NCBI GenBank assembly: GCA_963743285.1
Contig: CAVUPF010000006.1
Location: 1 to 64,000, forward strand
DNA: 64,000 nt
Reading direction: 5' to 3'
From: CAVUPF01 sp963743285
Lineage (GTDB): Bacteria; Actinomycetota; Thermoleophilia; Solirubrobacterales; 70-9
Under the pieces are notes generated by a model. That model searched no databases, was not told the origin of the DNA, and worked only from the letters and a program-made list of their open reading frames with translations. This document shows, piece by piece, positions 57,103 to 64,000 of the stretch. Position 1 is the stretch's first letter. Every line of letters begins with the position of its first letter. The position numbers and the translations under genes are program-made.

Positions 57103-57383
57103 CTGCAAAGCGTCGACCGAGACGTTAAGCATAGAAAAGACCTCGTTTCCTCGGCTTTTTCTTATAGCGGAGGCGGGGTACGTACACATATCCCTGCCGC
57201 GCCTGGCAGTTGTCGAATCAATTGAGCTCTAGGTTCTGCGCGACGGGCTCGAGCGAGTCCTCGCCTGTAGTTGATACTGCGCGGCAAGCTTGACCTTGCA
57301 GGCACCAGCTGGACCCGCTGCCAGCCTGAGAGACGTCCTGAGCCCGAGCGCCAACAATCGCGACCAGCTGGATCTCCGCTGTG

Positions 57384-59258
57384 CTACTTCCTTGCTCGCG
57401 CGAAGCGCTTCTTGGCGGCGACGACGCAGTGTGCGCGCTTGCCTTTTTTGAGCTTCTTACAAGACTTGAGTGCCCGCGCGAGCTTCTGCGCGCCACTCAG
57501 TGGCTTGACCGGTCCACCGGCTCCCGAGGAGGAGCCAGTGCCCGAAATCGAGCCGCTCGCTCCCCCCGAGGAACCGGGGCTAATGCTGGACCCAGAGACG
57601 GTGTATTCGATCGTCGCTTTGCTCCGCAGTCCGTCGTGGCTCACGGCGGTCACGGTGTAGGTGTATGACCCGGCGGTGGAGGCGTTGAGGCTGCCGGGGC
57701 TGGCACTGCCATTGGAGTCGGTGCACGATTCGACCCCTGGACCGCCCGCCGCTTCGGTGCAGGAGAACTTTGAAGGGATGGTTTCGCCGGCCACATACGT
57801 CTGGTGATCGGCCGGAGCTTCGATCGTCGCCGACGGCGGGCCCACCGCCGCGCCGGTTACGTTTATAGGCAGGGTCTGCGTGGAGGCATCTGGCGTCCCG
57901 TTGCTGTCAAATACCGTCAGCGACACCTGGTATTCGCCCGGCTTGAGGTAGCTGTGAGTGGCAGTGGAAACGCTGGTAGTGTCGACCGGCGAGCCGTCAC
58001 CGAAGTTCCATTCGTAGGTGGTGATCGGCGCGCTAATGTCGTAGGACGCGCTCCCGGCGAAGCTGATGGCGTGGCCGGTTTCGCCGACGGCGGGCCCGGT
58101 GAAGGAGGGCGTGGGGCCGATCCGCGCGGCACATCCGGCCGCTTCGTTTTTGTTGGCCGGCGCTGGCGTCTTCGTTGGTTCCTGGCTCCAGATCTGCTGC
58201 GTGTAGTAGCTGTGACCGTTGATCAGCTGGTTGAAGGCAGTGTCTTCGAGGAGGCTGCCACCAAGCGGGGTTCCGTAGACCTCCGGCTGCAGTTCGACGG
58301 TTGGCCCCGTGCACTTGTCGGCGACCTCTTCGTGGTGTTCATCGGTGTAGCCAGTTTCGGGTTCGGGATCGGTAGCGGACTCCACGATCTCGTGGATCTC
58401 GGAGTCGAGTGTGCCGTCCGCGTCCTTGTTTCCGCCCACACCGGTAGGCGCTTGACCGGAGTCGCATTCGGGGACGTAGGGCAGGTCGCTGTATACGGCC
58501 ACCTTCTTTTCGGGGCCGAGTTCGGTGATCTCACTGTGGTAGGCGCAGAATTCTTCGGGCGCGCATTCGCCGAATTCGCACGTCGTGACGCCTTTGGGTG
58601 TGTAGAGGAGATACTGCGCCTCAGGCGCGCTCGCGGGGTCGGTCGGCCAGTGGTTGGCTTCGATCTGTTCAGCGATCTCTTTGCGGATCTGCGTGTCGGT
58701 CACGCACGGAGCCTTGGCTTTGGTGCAGCCTTCGGATTCTTCCAGCGGGGGATAGGGACCAGTCGCGAACACGTCGTCGCCGAATTCAACCTTGCCGGTG
58801 ATCGCCCTTCCTTCATTGTTGGTGTACTGCTCGGCGACGGAGAACTCATCCGTGGTCCGCGAGTCTTCGACTTGGAGGTCCTTGGCGTACTGGATGATCG
58901 GTCCGGTGTATTCGCTTGGAAATTCTCCAGCTTTCTGCTGCCAGAAGATCAAATACAGTTTCGAGGTGAGCATCAGGGGACCGTTGTGGTACACGACCGG
59001 CGGCTGGGGCCCGCCGGTGCTAAGCGCTGTCGCGCGGCCACGCGAAGCGAAGAGCGCCTGCGCTTTCCTAACTTTGGGCGTGGGCGTCACGCCGTAGGCA
59101 TGGCCGTGGGCAAACACCACGCGGGCCTGCGCGACGCCATCGGTGAGGGCGAGCAGCGCGACTGCGAGCGCGAGCATCGTAACTAGAGGGGGCGCAAGCC
59201 AACCACGCACCGGATTGGGAGGAAGGTGGGCTGGCAGCTCGGAGCGCATTGCCCTCAA
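57384..59258 (-). CDS. Secreted EXO/peptidase-like protein with PKD domain
   Basis: The 624-residue product has a signal (LVTMLALAVALLALTDGVAQ). Its large N-terminal domain resembles phosphate-induced/EXORDIUM-like and related exported proteins: VVYHNGPLMLTSKLYLIFW, DSEIHEIVESATDPEPETGY and DEHHEEVADKC. The HEIVE motif matches an HExxE zinc-site pattern, so a peptidase is possible. A PKD/Ig-like domain follows (YEWNFGDGSPVDTTSVSTAT; LKPGEYQVSLTVFDSNGT), then a cell-wall-like Ig module and a basic tail (SCKKLKKGKRAHCVVAAKK). Probably surface-located. Confidence 0.82.
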   Translation of the reverse strand: MRAMRSELPAHLPPNPVRGWLAPPLVTMLALAVALLALTDGVAQARVVFAHGHAYGVTPTPKVRKAQALFASRGRATALSTGGPQPPVVYHNGPLMLTSKLYLIFWQQKAGEFPSEYTGPIIQYAKDLQVEDSRTTDEFSVAEQYTNNEGRAITGKVEFGDDVFATGPYPPLEESEGCTKAKAPCVTDTQIRKEIAEQIEANHWPTDPASAPEAQYLLYTPKGVTTCEFGECAPEEFCAYHSEITELGPEKKVAVYSDLPYVPECDSGQAPTGVGGNKDADGTLDSEIHEIVESATDPEPETGYTDEHHEEVADKCTGPTVELQPEVYGTPLGGSLLEDTAFNQLINGHSYYTQQIWSQEPTKTPAPANKNEAAGCAARIGPTPSFTGPAVGETGHAISFAGSASYDISAPITTYEWNFGDGSPVDTTSVSTATHSYLKPGEYQVSLTVFDSNGTPDASTQTLPINVTGAAVGPPSATIEAPADHQTYVAGETIPSKFSCTEAAGGPGVESCTDSNGSASPGSLNASTAGSYTYTVTAVSHDGLRSKATIEYTVSGSSISPGSSGGASGSISGTGSSSGAGGPVKPLSGAQKLARALKSCKKLKKGKRAHCVVAAKKRFARARK

Positions 59259-59478
59259 AGCTTATGTGTGCCCGGACATGCCGTCCGGCAAAGTGGCTGC
59301 CGGTGGGTGCACCGCAGATCGACCCAGCCTGTGCGCCAGGAAGCCTAGGAACTCGATACGCGCGGCTGCGCCTACCCACGCGCGCGGACTGCAACGCTCC
59401 CCCTGCGCCCACGGGCGGCAGGGCTCGGCGAGGTCGTGTCCGCAGCGTCCTGTCCTTCTCGCGCGTTGGCGGTATCTG

Positions 59479-59531
59479 GGCGCGAGCGCATCCTCGCCGA
59501 GGCGGTCCCGCTTTGAAGGACGAGCGGGCCT
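59479..59531 (+). repeat. 53-bp dispersed repeat, copy 2
   Basis: This matches 20706-20758 except at two C/T positions. It lies 88 bases before the antitoxin at 59620. The translated text GASASSPRRSRFEGRAGL is out of any gene here. Confidence 0.85.
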
Positions 59532-59619
59532 ACCCGTTTCACGTCCGCGACGCGTGGCAGCGCCCGGCCTGGCCTCCGATTCCTTGTGTAGCCATTCGAT
59601 AGCGCTACTCTTTGTCGAC

Positions 59620-59853
59620 ATGACTGCTACGGCCACTATCCGCGTCCCGCGTGAGACCCGCGACGCGCTCGCCACCCGCGCCCGCGAGCGCGGCGTCTCC
59701 CTCTCCTCGTTGCTAACCGAGTTTGCCCGCCGCGCCGAGCGGGCCGATGCCCTGCGCTCCGAGCGCGAGGCGACCCGCGCCGAGGCCGATGACCCAGCGG
59801 CCCTTGCCGAGGTTGGACTATGGGAGGCGACGCTCGGTGACGGAATCGACTGA
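59620..59853 (+). CDS. RHH antitoxin of MazF pair
   Basis: ATG 59620 begins MTATATIRVPRETRDALATR then ARERGVSLSSLLTEFARRAE, a ribbon-helix-helix domain, followed by an acidic tail ending GLWEATLGDGID. The product is 77 residues. A TTGTGT/TACTCT promoter (59584-59589, 59606-59611; 16-base spacer) leaves only a very short leader. It overlaps the MazF gene by 17 bases. Confidence 0.85.
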   Translation: MTATATIRVPRETRDALATRARERGVSLSSLLTEFARRAERADALRSEREATRAEADDPAALAEVGLWEATLGDGID

Positions 59854-60196
59854 GCCGCGCCGCGGCGAGATCTGGCTCGTCTCATTCGCCGCCCGCCGCG
59901 GCGAGCCCGGCAAAAACCGGCCCGCGATCGTCGTCTCGGTCGACGACCTGCTCGTCGGCGCCGACCACGAGCTGATCGTCGTCGTTCCCCTCTCCAGCTC
60001 CCTTCCTCGCTCGGCACTGCGACCCCAGCTTGATCCTGAGACCGGGATCGACACTGAGAGCATCGCGATTCCGCGGGGGATTCGAGGGGTCGCCCGTCGT
60101 CGCCTCCTGCGCCGCAACGGCGAGGTTGGGCCGGAGAAAATGGTCGAGGTCGAGCGCGCCTTGGCGCTCGTTCTCGGGCTGGGCGTCCTCGCATGA
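59837..60196 (+). CDS. mazF: MazF/PemK-type toxin
   Basis: GTG 59837 starts a 119-residue protein with the MazF marks RRGEIWLVSFAARRGEPGKN, RPAIVVSVDDLL, LIVVVPLSSSLP and RGVARRRLLRRNGEVGPEKM. MazF proteins are sequence-specific mRNA interferases. The overlapping RHH antitoxin is its expected inhibitor. Its stop overlaps the ATG of the broken GrpB fragment. Confidence 0.88.
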   Translation: MTESTEPRRGEIWLVSFAARRGEPGKNRPAIVVSVDDLLVGADHELIVVVPLSSSLPRSALRPQLDPETGIDTESIAIPRGIRGVARRRLLRRNGEVGPEKMVEVERALALVLGLGVLA

Positions 60197-60270
60197 CGGA
60201 GGGTATCGATCAGCCGATCCGCAGCGTCCGCAACGACTCCGCGTGGCCCGCCCGCTGAGTCGAGCGAGGC
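60193..60270 (+). pseudogene. GrpB N-terminal remnant
   Basis: The codons read MTEGIDQPIRSVRNDSAWPA then R and TGA, continuing VERGAP. This matches MTETQDQPIRVVSYDPAWPA at the start of the intact GrpB gene (21650). Only about 25 codons survive. Confidence 0.7.
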
Positions 60271-60299
60271 GCGCCAACCGGCGCTACCTTGCTGAAGCC

Positions 60300-60517
60300 A
60301 TGTTCGCCTATTACGACCCAGACGCTGACATCGCCTGGTTCCCGACCGGGGACTCCGACGACGTCGTCAGCGAGCGCGTCCCGGGCGGCCTTCGAGACTA
60401 CGACCGCGCCAGCCACAAGCTCGTCGCGATCGAGGTCTGGGACACCAGTACCCGACTGGCCGCGAGCATTTGGAAGCGCTGCCGGCGCCCAGCGCCGCCG
60501 ACGGCACTGCTGCCTGA
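60300..60517 (+). pseudogene. Frameshifted DUF2283 protein
   Basis: ATG 60300 starts MFAYYDPDADIAWFPTGDSD then DVVSERVPGGLRDYD and KLVAIEVWDTSTRLAASI, a DUF2283 domain. After SI the expected ending LEALPAPSAADGTAA and TGA (60515-60517) is in another frame, so one base is missing near 60470. DUF2283 proteins are often found beside toxin-antitoxin genes. Confidence 0.6.
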
Positions 60518-60536
60518 CACCTTCCTCAGCCCCCCG

Positions 60537-60707
60537 CTACCCAGCATCTTCGCGGCCGAGCACCGCGTCGCGGATGGTTGCGGTGTCGACGTACACCCGC
60601 GCTCGACGCAACGCACCATCCTCAAACTCGTAGATCCAAGCGTTATCTGCCTCGACCGCCTTGCCACCGTGCGTCTTGCCTTTGACCGGAACCGGAACGA
60701 CGAGGTC
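60537..60707 (-). pseudogene. Duplicated C-terminal part of SnoaL-like gene
   Basis: The minus frame reads LVVPVPVKGKTHGGKAVEAD then NAWIYEFEDGALRRARVYVD and ends VLGREDAG. This is nearly identical to the last 57 codons of the gene at 24843-25337, down to the bases after the stop. The front half is missing; upstream there is integrase sequence instead. Confidence 0.8.
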
Positions 60708-60906
60708 CAGCAAGGAGCTGGCGGCGATGGGCGACGCCTTCCTGGTCAGCTTCACGGAGATGGTCGGCTGTCGGCCGGGAGAGGCGCTGGCCGTGCGCTG
60801 GCGCGAGATCGAAGGGCGGGTTGCGATCACCCGCGGACTGAGCGGCAAGCAGATCGCCGATCAAACGAAGACCGATCGCGACCGCCAACCCGCCATGCCC
60901 GTGCAT
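60700..60906 (+). pseudogene. Tyrosine-integrase core fragment
   Basis: The plus frame reads MGDAFLVSFTEMVGCRPGEA then LAVRWREIEGRVAITRGLSG and TKTDRDRQPAMPVHR. This matches the first part of the tyrosine-recombinase catalytic domain, including the Arg of the GxRPGE box. The other catalytic residues (HxxR, Tyr) are absent. Compare 54552-54664. Confidence 0.55.
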
Positions 60907-60999
60907 CGCCGTGACTGGCACCCGCCCTCACCGGTCCTCGAACAGTCCCTCCACCGAGCTACTTGACCAACTTGGCCAACCGCTGGTATCCTGGCTCAC

Positions 61000-61242
61000 A
61001 TGACCCGGACCTTCTCCATCGGTGAGGCTAAGACCAACCTCTCCAAGCTCGTCGCCCTCGCCGAGCAGGGCGAGCGCGTGGAGCTGCGCCGTGGCAAGCA
61101 GCCGGTCGCCCAGTTGGTGGCGCTGCCGGCTTCCGGCGCCGTGCGCCGCAAGCCCGGGGCCCTGGCCGGGCAGATTGAGATGGCCGAGGACTTCGACACC
61201 TGGCCCGAGGACGTCGCCCGCGACCTCGGAGTCATCGACTGA
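61000..61242 (+). CDS. Phd/YefM-family antitoxin
   Basis: The 80-residue product begins MTRTFSIGEAKTNLSKLVAL then AEQGERVELRRGKQPVAQLV, the Phd fold, followed by the toxin-binding tail (AEDFDTWPEDVARDLGVID). It overlaps the PIN toxin gene through CTGA. A damaged relative exists at 11419-11545. Confidence 0.9.
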   Translation: MTRTFSIGEAKTNLSKLVALAEQGERVELRRGKQPVAQLVALPASGAVRRKPGALAGQIEMAEDFDTWPEDVARDLGVID

Positions 61243-61628
61243 AGCTCCTTGCTGACACTCACGCAGCATTGTGGTGGTTGGCCAACGACGCTCGTCTTTC
61301 TGAGCCGGCCCGCGAGGCGATTGCCGGTGCCGAGGAGCCGCTTTTCGGCGCCGGCACCCTCTTTGAGGTGTCGATCAAAGCCTCGCTTGGCAAGCTTGAG
61401 GTCGCCGAGGGGTGGGCAGAGGAGCTCCTGGCGGAGGGCTTTTCCCTGCTGCCGATTTCTCTCGCACACGCCCGCGCCTATCGAGAGCTGCCCTATGTGA
61501 AGCTGGACGGCAAGGGGCTGTGCGACCCCTTCGACCGCCTGCTCGTCGCGCAGGCTGAGGTTGAGGGAGCCCCGATCGTCACCCGCGACCCGGCGCTCGC
61601 CGCCCAAGGTGCCTCGACGATCTGGTGA
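61239..61628 (+). CDS. PIN-domain toxin with possible CTG start
   Basis: The family N-terminus (KLLADTHAALWWLANDARLS, first Asp included) begins at a CTG (61239-61241) that overlaps the antitoxin stop (CTGA). The first canonical start, a TTG at 61269, would remove the conserved Asp. The product is about 129 residues with FEVSIKASLGKLEVAEGW (Glu), LCDPFDRLLVAQAEVEGAPI (Asp) and VTRDPALAAQGASTIW. CTG may be a real weak start or a mutated ATG/GTG. Confidence 0.85.
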   Translation: MKLLADTHAALWWLANDARLSEPAREAIAGAEEPLFGAGTLFEVSIKASLGKLEVAEGWAEELLAEGFSLLPISLAHARAYRELPYVKLDGKGLCDPFDRLLVAQAEVEGAPIVTRDPALAAQGASTIW

Positions 61629-61803
61629 GCCTCACTCAGCCGCCGGCAGCGTCCAAACGTACGGCAAGTCCTCGGGGCCAGTCCGCCACGAGTCCACGGC
61701 GCAGCCGACACTCCGAGGATTGCAAATTCGCAGACAATACGTTTCGACAGCGCGAGTTTGTCAGCTGTAGCAATCGATGCACGTGGGGTTTTCGGGCAGT
61801 CGC

Positions 61804-62090
61804 TCAGGTGCAGTTGAGCGGAAAGTCAGTGCCGCCGACGGAGAACCACCTCTGACCGCGTGACATAACGAAACCGTAGCGGTCGGCGATATGAAGATGC
61901 CAGCCATCGAAATGGTGCAGCTTCAGCACTGGTACGCCAGCGTGATGAATGGTCAGACCCTGACAGCGATAGAGATGCGGGGCTCCGTTTTCTTCGTTGA
62001 TAAAGCGTGCCAACGCAAGAACCGCCGTACACGCCGTACTGCGACTGACGCGATGGACGTCGTACGCCTCCTCGGTCGCGTAGGTAGAAG
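61804..62090 (-). CDS. Hypothetical protein, probably truncated by IS256
   Basis: The minus frame reads EAYDVHRVSRSTACTAVLAL, ARFINEENGAPHLYRCQGLT, HHAGVPVLKLHHFDGWHLHI and GFVMSRGQRWFSVGGTDFPL. It is His/Cys-rich and less GC-rich than its neighbours. The frame continues upstream into the IS256 left end without a convincing start, so the 5' part was probably cut off. Family unknown. Confidence 0.4.
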
Positions 62091-62190
62091 TGGTGTAACG
62101 AGCCCGAGGTAGGGCCGGGAAAAGTTCCGGCCACCGCGGGCCCCAGACTCGTCGGTTGACCAGCAAGTCAACGACGAAAGGAACACCACG

Positions 62191-62950
62191 ATGGCCGAGA
62201 GCCAGAGAATGACGACCGCCGAGGTCGTAGCAAAGACTCTGATCACCGAGCACGCCGACTTCCTCCGCGACGCCGTCGCGCTGGTCGCCCGCGAGCTGAT
62301 GGAGGCCGAGATCTCGGGTGAGATCGGTGCCGGGCGTGGGGAGGTTTCAGCGGAGCGCTCGACCCACCGAAACGGCTACCGATCCCGCGGCTGGGAGACC
62401 AGGGTCGGGGAGATCGAGCTCCTGATCCCCAAAAAGCGCGAGGGCAGCGCCTACTTCCCCTCCTTCCTGGAGCCGCGCCGGCCCGCCGAGCAGGCCCTGC
62501 TGGCCGTTGTCATGGAGGCCTACGTCAACGGGGTCTCCACCCGCAAGGTCGACCGCCTCGTCTCTCAGCTCGGCATCTCGGGGATGAGCAAGGACCGGGT
62601 CTCGGCGATCTGCCGGTCACTGGATGAGCGGGTGGTGGCCTTTCGCGAGCGTCCATTGGAAGGCGAGTACCCCTACCTCTGGCTCGATGCCAAGCAGGTC
62701 AAGGTTCGATCCGATGGCCACGTGCGCTCCAAGGCCGTTGTGATCGCCTACGGGGTGCATGAGTCAGGGAGACGCGAGGTGATCGACCTCGACGTCGGCG
62801 AGATCGAGTCGGGCGCCTTTTGGGTCGAGTTCCTGCGCTCCCTGCGGGCCCGTGGCCTCAGCGGCGTCCGCCTCTGCGCCTCCGATGCCCACGAGGGACT
62901 GAAGGGGGCGATCGCGCGGGTGCTGGGCTGCCCCTGGCAGCGCTGCACCG
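62191..62950 (+). pseudogene. IS256-family transposase, cut by IS30
   Basis: The frame starts MAESQRMTTAEVVAKTLITE. It has the IS256 marks GEVSAERSTHRNGYRSRGWE, REGSAYFPSFLEPRRPAEQA, YPYLWLDAKQVKVRSDGHVR (first Asp), LCASDAHEGLKGAIARVLG (second Asp) and CPWQRCT. The family normally continues with VHF and another 120-150 residues including the final Glu. Here it changes to unrelated sequence at about 62950, where the IS30-type element begins. The transposase is dead. Confidence 0.9.
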
Positions 62951-64000
62951 GGTGGATTCAATTGGACCTCGCAACACCTGATCGAGGAGGTTGCGATGAG
63001 AACGCTGAAGGACAGGGCGTCAGGGCGGACGAGGAGGACGGCAACGGGCTGGGCGGGTCATCCAGGAGTGGGACGCCGCGAGCACCGTCGGCGGTTCTGG
63101 GCGGCCATCGCGAGGGGGCTCCCCAGCGATGCGGCCGGCGTCGAGGCCGGCGTGCCGTCCTCGGTTGGCAGCCGGTGGTTTCGGGAGGGTGGCGGCATGC
63201 CGACCGTCACGCAGGCCCTGCCCTCGGGTCGATACGTCTCGCTCGCCGAGCGCGAGGAGATTGCAATCCTGCGTGCCGGTGGTCACGGGGTGCGAGAGAT
63301 TGCCCGCCGCCTGGGCCGCTCGCCGTCGACGATCTCCAGGGAGCTGCGTCGTAACGCCCCTGCCCGCGGCGGGTACCGCGCCACCGTCGCGCAGTGGCAT
63401 GCCGAGCGGCGCGCGCGGCGCCCGAAGACTGCGAAGCTCGCGATCAACGAGGAGCTGCGCCGCTACGTGCAGGAGCGGCTCGCCGGCCAGGTCCGCCGGC
63501 CCGACGGCGCGGCGGTGCCCGGCCCCGCGGTCAAGGCATGGAGAGGTCGCAACCGCCCGCGCCGTCAGGACCGCAGGTGGGCAAGCGCGTGGAGCCCCGA
63601 GCAGATATCGAATCGGCTCCGCCTGGACTTCCCCGATGATCAGTCGATGCGCATCTCCCACGAGGCGATCTACCAATCGCTCTACATTCAGGGCCGGGGA
63701 GCGCTGCGACGCGAGCTGACCGCGTGCCTTCGGACCGGCAGGGCGCTCCGTGTCCCCAGGGCCCGCGCCCGTCGTCGCGGCAAAGGCTTCGTGAGCGAGG
63801 AGGTGATGATCAGCCGCCGGCCCGCGGAGGCCGCCGACCGGGCGGTCCCTGGCCACTGGGAGGGAGACCTGATCCTCGGCGTCGGCAGCTCGGCGATCGG
63901 CACGCTGGTCGAGCGGACCAGCCGCTTCGCGATGCTCCTGCACTTGCCGCCGACCGACGGGCCCCGGCAGAAGGACGGTCCCGCCGCCTCCGGTCATGGG
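62950..64000 (+). mobile_element. IS30-family element inserted in IS256 (partial)
   Basis: The left end GGTGGATTCAATTGGACCTC (from about 62951) directly follows the broken IS256 coding sequence, and the transposase gene starts 46 bases further. The right end lies beyond the window, so the target duplication cannot be checked. Confidence 0.8.
62996..64000 (+). CDS. IS30-family transposase (runs off window)
   Basis: ATG 62996 has GAGGAGG 6 bases upstream. The frame stays open to the window edge (335 codons visible). It shows an N-terminal helix-turn-helix region (FWAAIARGLPSDAAGVEAGV), a second HTH (YVSLAEREEIAILRAGG; IARRLGRSPSTISRELRR), WSPEQISNRLRLDFPDD, MRISHEAIYQSLYIQGRGAL, and the start of the DDE core (PGHWEGDLILG, first Asp). 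The two-HTH layout is the long actinobacterial IS30 form. The remaining catalytic residues lie outside. Confidence 0.92.
   Translation, partial: MRTLKDRASGRTRRTATGWAGHPGVGRREHRRRFWAAIARGLPSDAAGVEAGVPSSVGSRWFREGGGMPTVTQALPSGRYVSLAEREEIAILRAGGHGVREIARRLGRSPSTISRELRRNAPARGGYRATVAQWHAERRARRPKTAKLAINEELRRYVQERLAGQVRRPDGAAVPGPAVKAWRGRNRPRRQDRRWASAWSPEQISNRLRLDFPDDQSMRISHEAIYQSLYIQGRGALRRELTACLRTGRALRVPRARARRRGKGFVSEEVMISRRPAEAADRAVPGHWEGDLILGVGSSAIGTLVERTSRFAMLLHLPPTDGPRQKDGPAASGHG

Noticed and set aside
57060..57240. tRNA gene or tRNA-derived attachment core
   Set aside because: GCGGAGGCGGGG resembles a tRNA end, but no T-arm GTTCGA motif or cloverleaf could be built.
57804..59186. 460-codon plus-strand frame opposite the PKD protein
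   Set aside because: Its Arg/Gly/Val-rich text mirrors the GC-rich third positions of the real minus-strand gene and shows no domain.

Overview
The window is high-GC chromosomal DNA from an actinobacterium. The best fit is a soil member of class Thermoleophilia (Solirubrobacter or Conexibacter type). Clues are stalk repeats of the form PPNSVGxxQL/GGKIxxGAV behind signal peptides, Lys/Arg-rich C-terminal tails on secreted proteins, a DUF6159 membrane protein, ECF41/SigJ, DUF4160/DUF2442 pairs and many PIN-toxin modules. This lineage call is inferred from gene content, not from a marker gene. No rRNA, tRNA or CRISPR array was recognised.

Layout. 1-8.4 kb holds secreted or surface proteins of unknown function, including a tight four-gene run (1225-3950) with two tandem paralogs and a third paralog at 7572, plus a lipoprotein, a SHOCT-type membrane protein and an Asp-box propeller-like protein. 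8.5-8.8 kb is a gene-free stretch with a candidate structured RNA. 9.1-12.3 kb is an accessory cluster: unknown small proteins, DUF4160/DUF2442 genes, antitoxin debris and a Phd/PIN toxin-antitoxin pair. 12.5-18.8 kb carries an NlpC/P60 wall hydrolase, an FAD oxidoreductase translationally coupled to an ECF41 sigma factor, a methyltransferase divergent from a dienelactone-hydrolase-like gene across a perfect operator-like palindrome, and a DUF3303-like protein. 19-22.2 kb holds FitAB-type and AbrB/PIN pairs, a HepT remnant and GrpB. 22.4-35.6 kb is a metabolic and regulatory stretch: NHL and beta-helix secreted proteins, GNAT, several SnoaL-like proteins, TetR, Ada/AlkA-type DNA repair, an epoxide-hydrolase-like enzyme, a hotdog thioesterase, and an overlapping ArsR/AHSA1/MFS operon. 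35.9-45 kb has an FAD monooxygenase, two ABC transporters and a large secreted phosphoesterase with PHO-box-like direct repeats upstream. 45-48.2 kb has a methyltransferase, a two-TM potassium channel coupled to a membrane-anchored unknown protein, and a lytic transglycosylase.

48.2-51.7 kb is a group II intron whose reverse transcriptase has an in-frame amber codon. An IS66-family element with 19-bp inverted repeats and an 8-bp target duplication sits in the 3' end of its ORF. 52-61.6 kb resembles an eroded genomic island: RHH/PIN, RHH/MazF and Phd/PIN pairs, two separate tyrosine-integrase fragments, duplicated gene ends, a FlgM-like small protein, a DUF6159 protein and a large PKD-domain secreted protein. 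The window ends in an IS256 transposase cut by an IS30-family element that runs off the edge.

Two themes stand out. First, toxin-antitoxin modules are dense (six PIN or MazF pairs plus a DUF4160/DUF2442 pair), with decayed pieces of others around them. Second, the 59.5-60.7 kb segment repeats, in the same order but in degraded form, landmarks of the 20.7-25.3 kb segment (a 53-bp repeat, a toxin-antitoxin pair, GrpB, then the SnoaL-like gene).
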